64,000 nucleotides of DNA. Origin: Pectinatus cerevisiiphilus (lineage in GTDB: Bacteria; Bacillota; Negativicutes; Selenomonadales; Selenomonadaceae). This document shows positions 62,745-64,000 of this stretch, piece after piece. The stretch covers positions 1-64,000 of the forward strand of contig NZ_SMAA01000008.1 of NCBI RefSeq assembly GCF_004341685.1, in the 5' to 3' direction. The position numbers and the translations under genes were made by a program. Positions within the stretch are counted from its first letter, which is position 1; each line of letters starts with the position of its first letter. The notes under the pieces are model-generated. The model was not told where the DNA came from and searched no databases. It saw only the letters and a list, made by a program, of their open reading frames with translations.

Positions 62745-64000
62745 ATGGAAAAATCTTTACATCCTGTGGATCAGAAACTACCGTTAGGACAAACTTTTTT
62801 GTACGGTTTGCAGCATGTTTTGGCAATGTATGCAGGGGCAGTAGCAGTGCCGCTGATTCTTGCCAGCGCTTTAGGACTTGATACAGAACATCTCATATAT
62901 TTGATAAATGCGGATTTATTTACTTGCGGAATAGCAACGCTGATTCAGACGTTAGGCCCGTGTAAAATAGGCAGCAAACTGCCTATCATCCAAGGTGTTA
63001 CTTTTGCGGCTGTGACGCCGATGATCATGATTGGCAAAAACGGCGGTTTGACAGATATATATGGAGCCGTAATAGTTTCTGGTTTGGTAGTATTTTTAAT
63101 CGCACCATATTTCAGTAATTTAATAAGATTTTTTCCTCCTGTTGTGACAGGATCAGTTATCACCATTATTGGTATATCATTGCTGCCTGTAGCAGTTAGA
63201 TGGGCGGGCGGTGGTAATCCTGCCGCTACTGATTTTGGTAATATACCGTCACTCCTTTTGGCATTGTTGGTATTGGCGATAGTAATAGTTTTTTACCGCT
63301 GCTTCACAGGTTTTTGGCGCAATATATCCGTATTATTGGGACTGGTTGCGGGAACGATTATTGCAGCATTTTTAGGACAAACTGATTTTTCGGCGATTGG
63401 TAACGCAGCATTAATTGGTATTACAACACCGTTTTCTTTTGGGCTGCCGACCTTTGATGCCTCGGCTATAGCTGCCATGATTTTAGTAATGCTGGTTGTT
63501 ATGACAGAAACAACGGGTGATTTTATAGCTGTTGGAGAAATAGTGGGCAAAGAGATAGATAAGCAAACGCTGACACGTGGTCTTAGGGCAGATGGTTTTT
63601 CTACTTTTCTTGGCGGTATATTTAATGCCTTCCCTTATACGGCATTTGCGCAAAATATAGGATTGATCAGTTTGACCAATGTAAAAAGCCGTTTCGTTGT
63701 CGCCGCCTCAGGTGTGATTTTGATTGCGCTGGGACTTTTTCCTAAATTGGCGGCATTGATCGCTTCGATACCGGCACCGGTGCTTGGTGGAGCAGGACTC
63801 GCCATGTTTGGGATGGTAGCGGCTAATGGCATAAAGACTTTGAGTAAGGTTGATTTTAACGGCAATTATAATGTATTGATAATAGGCGTAAGTTTGGCAA
63901 TGGGATTGATTCCTATGGCAATGCCTAATATTTATTCACATCTTACAGGAACTATGCAGGTTATTTTCGACAGCGGTATTACTGTGGGAAGTTTAACAGC
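62745..64000 (+). CDS. xanthine/uracil permease (NCS2 family), cut by the window end
   Basis: A transporter whose reading frame stays open from ATG 62745 to the right edge, 418 residues so far; full members have about 440-460. LYGLQHVLAMYAGAVAVPLIL (first helix), PIIQGVTFAAVTPMI, the ETTGDFIAVGEI motif around residue 263 and NAFPYTAFAQNIGLISLTNV are hallmarks of the NCS2/NAT family, xanthine/urate branch. TGGAGGG precedes the start. Its promoter shares operators with the ygeX operon, so it likely imports the purine that the cluster degrades. Substrate could be xanthine, urate or hypoxanthine. Confidence 0.93.
   Translation, partial: MEKSLHPVDQKLPLGQTFLYGLQHVLAMYAGAVAVPLILASALGLDTEHLIYLINADLFTCGIATLIQTLGPCKIGSKLPIIQGVTFAAVTPMIMIGKNGGLTDIYGAVIVSGLVVFLIAPYFSNLIRFFPPVVTGSVITIIGISLLPVAVRWAGGGNPAATDFGNIPSLLLALLVLAIVIVFYRCFTGFWRNISVLLGLVAGTIIAAFLGQTDFSAIGNAALIGITTPFSFGLPTFDASAIAAMILVMLVVMTETTGDFIAVGEIVGKEIDKQTLTRGLRADGFSTFLGGIFNAFPYTAFAQNIGLISLTNVKSRFVVAASGVILIALGLFPKLAALIASIPAPVLGGAGLAMFGMVAANGIKTLSKVDFNGNYNVLIIGVSLAMGLIPMAMPNIYSHLTGTMQVIFDSGITVGSLT

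Overview
AT-rich chromosomal DNA from an anaerobic, diderm member of the Firmicutes, most likely Negativicutes (Pectinatus/Selenomonas-like; the genus is a guess). The pointers are low-GC codon use, a Tat-exported quinone-linked NiFe hydrogenase, anaerobic GlpABC, a PTS-type dihydroxyacetone kinase, an acetolactate decarboxylase with a signal peptide, and an anaerobic purine-catabolism cluster. No rRNA, tRNA, CRISPR array, prophage or intact insertion sequence was seen.

Layout. 1-4106: amino acid permease, LysR regulator, MFS transporter. 4107-9000: exported acetolactate decarboxylase behind a long structured leader, a chemoreceptor, and on the minus strand a HAD-NUDIX fusion. 9.1-12.5 kb: three small envelope or unknown genes and a frameshifted YitT gene. 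12.8-22.0 kb: glycerol block, glpF-glpK, glpA-glpB-glpC and dhaK-dhaL-dhaM, each group with its own promoter or leader. 22.2-32.6 kb: membrane-bound uptake NiFe hydrogenase (small, large, cytochrome b), a small Cys/His-rich HMA-like protein, then hypA, hypB, protease, hypF, hypC, hypD, hypE. 32.7-38.9 kb: ppGpp synthetase, a two-component system with a frameshifted kinase, O-acetylhomoserine sulfhydrylase, and a three-domain regulator. 39.1-45.9 kb: secreted M48 peptidase and partner, larB, and the secG-est-rnr-smpB block on the minus strand. 46.0-48.5 kb: aldehyde dehydrogenase and divergent TetR. 48.5-51.2 kb: SSS symporter, then two abutting gene remnants (dhaL 3' end and LevR-type regulator 3' half). 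51.3-54.7 kb: uvrC, PHP phosphoesterase, GAF-HTH regulator. 54.7-64.0 kb: purine-type catabolic cluster ygeX-ygeY-hydA-amidohydrolase-moeA-moaA and a xanthine/uracil permease cut by the window end.

How it fits together. Glycerol enters by GlpF and is oxidised through GlpK/GlpABC, while DhaKLM handles dihydroxyacetone. GlpABC and the hydrogenase both feed electrons to the quinone pool, as expected of a propionate- or succinate-forming fermenter. The hyp genes build the NiFe centre. MoeA and MoaA point to molybdenum cofactor supply for a purine hydroxylase probably encoded to the right.

Most interesting observations. (1) Three promoters, before the SSS symporter, ygeX and the xanthine permease, share one architecture: a GTYTCA box exactly 4 nt after the -35 element, then a short leader with GGCAANGRNGCC merging into the left arm of an intrinsic terminator. 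This looks like a purine regulon with an undescribed attenuator, possibly controlled by the neighbouring GAF-HTH protein, which looks like a sigma-54 activator that lost its ATPase domain. (2) The CxxCxC nickel motif normally at the N-terminus of HypB is missing from HypB and instead starts an 80-residue HMA-like protein in the hydrogenase operon. (3) A palindromic operator serves as the -35 box of two divergent promoters (tetR/aldehyde dehydrogenase). (4) There are two single-base frameshifts and an inverted double remnant.
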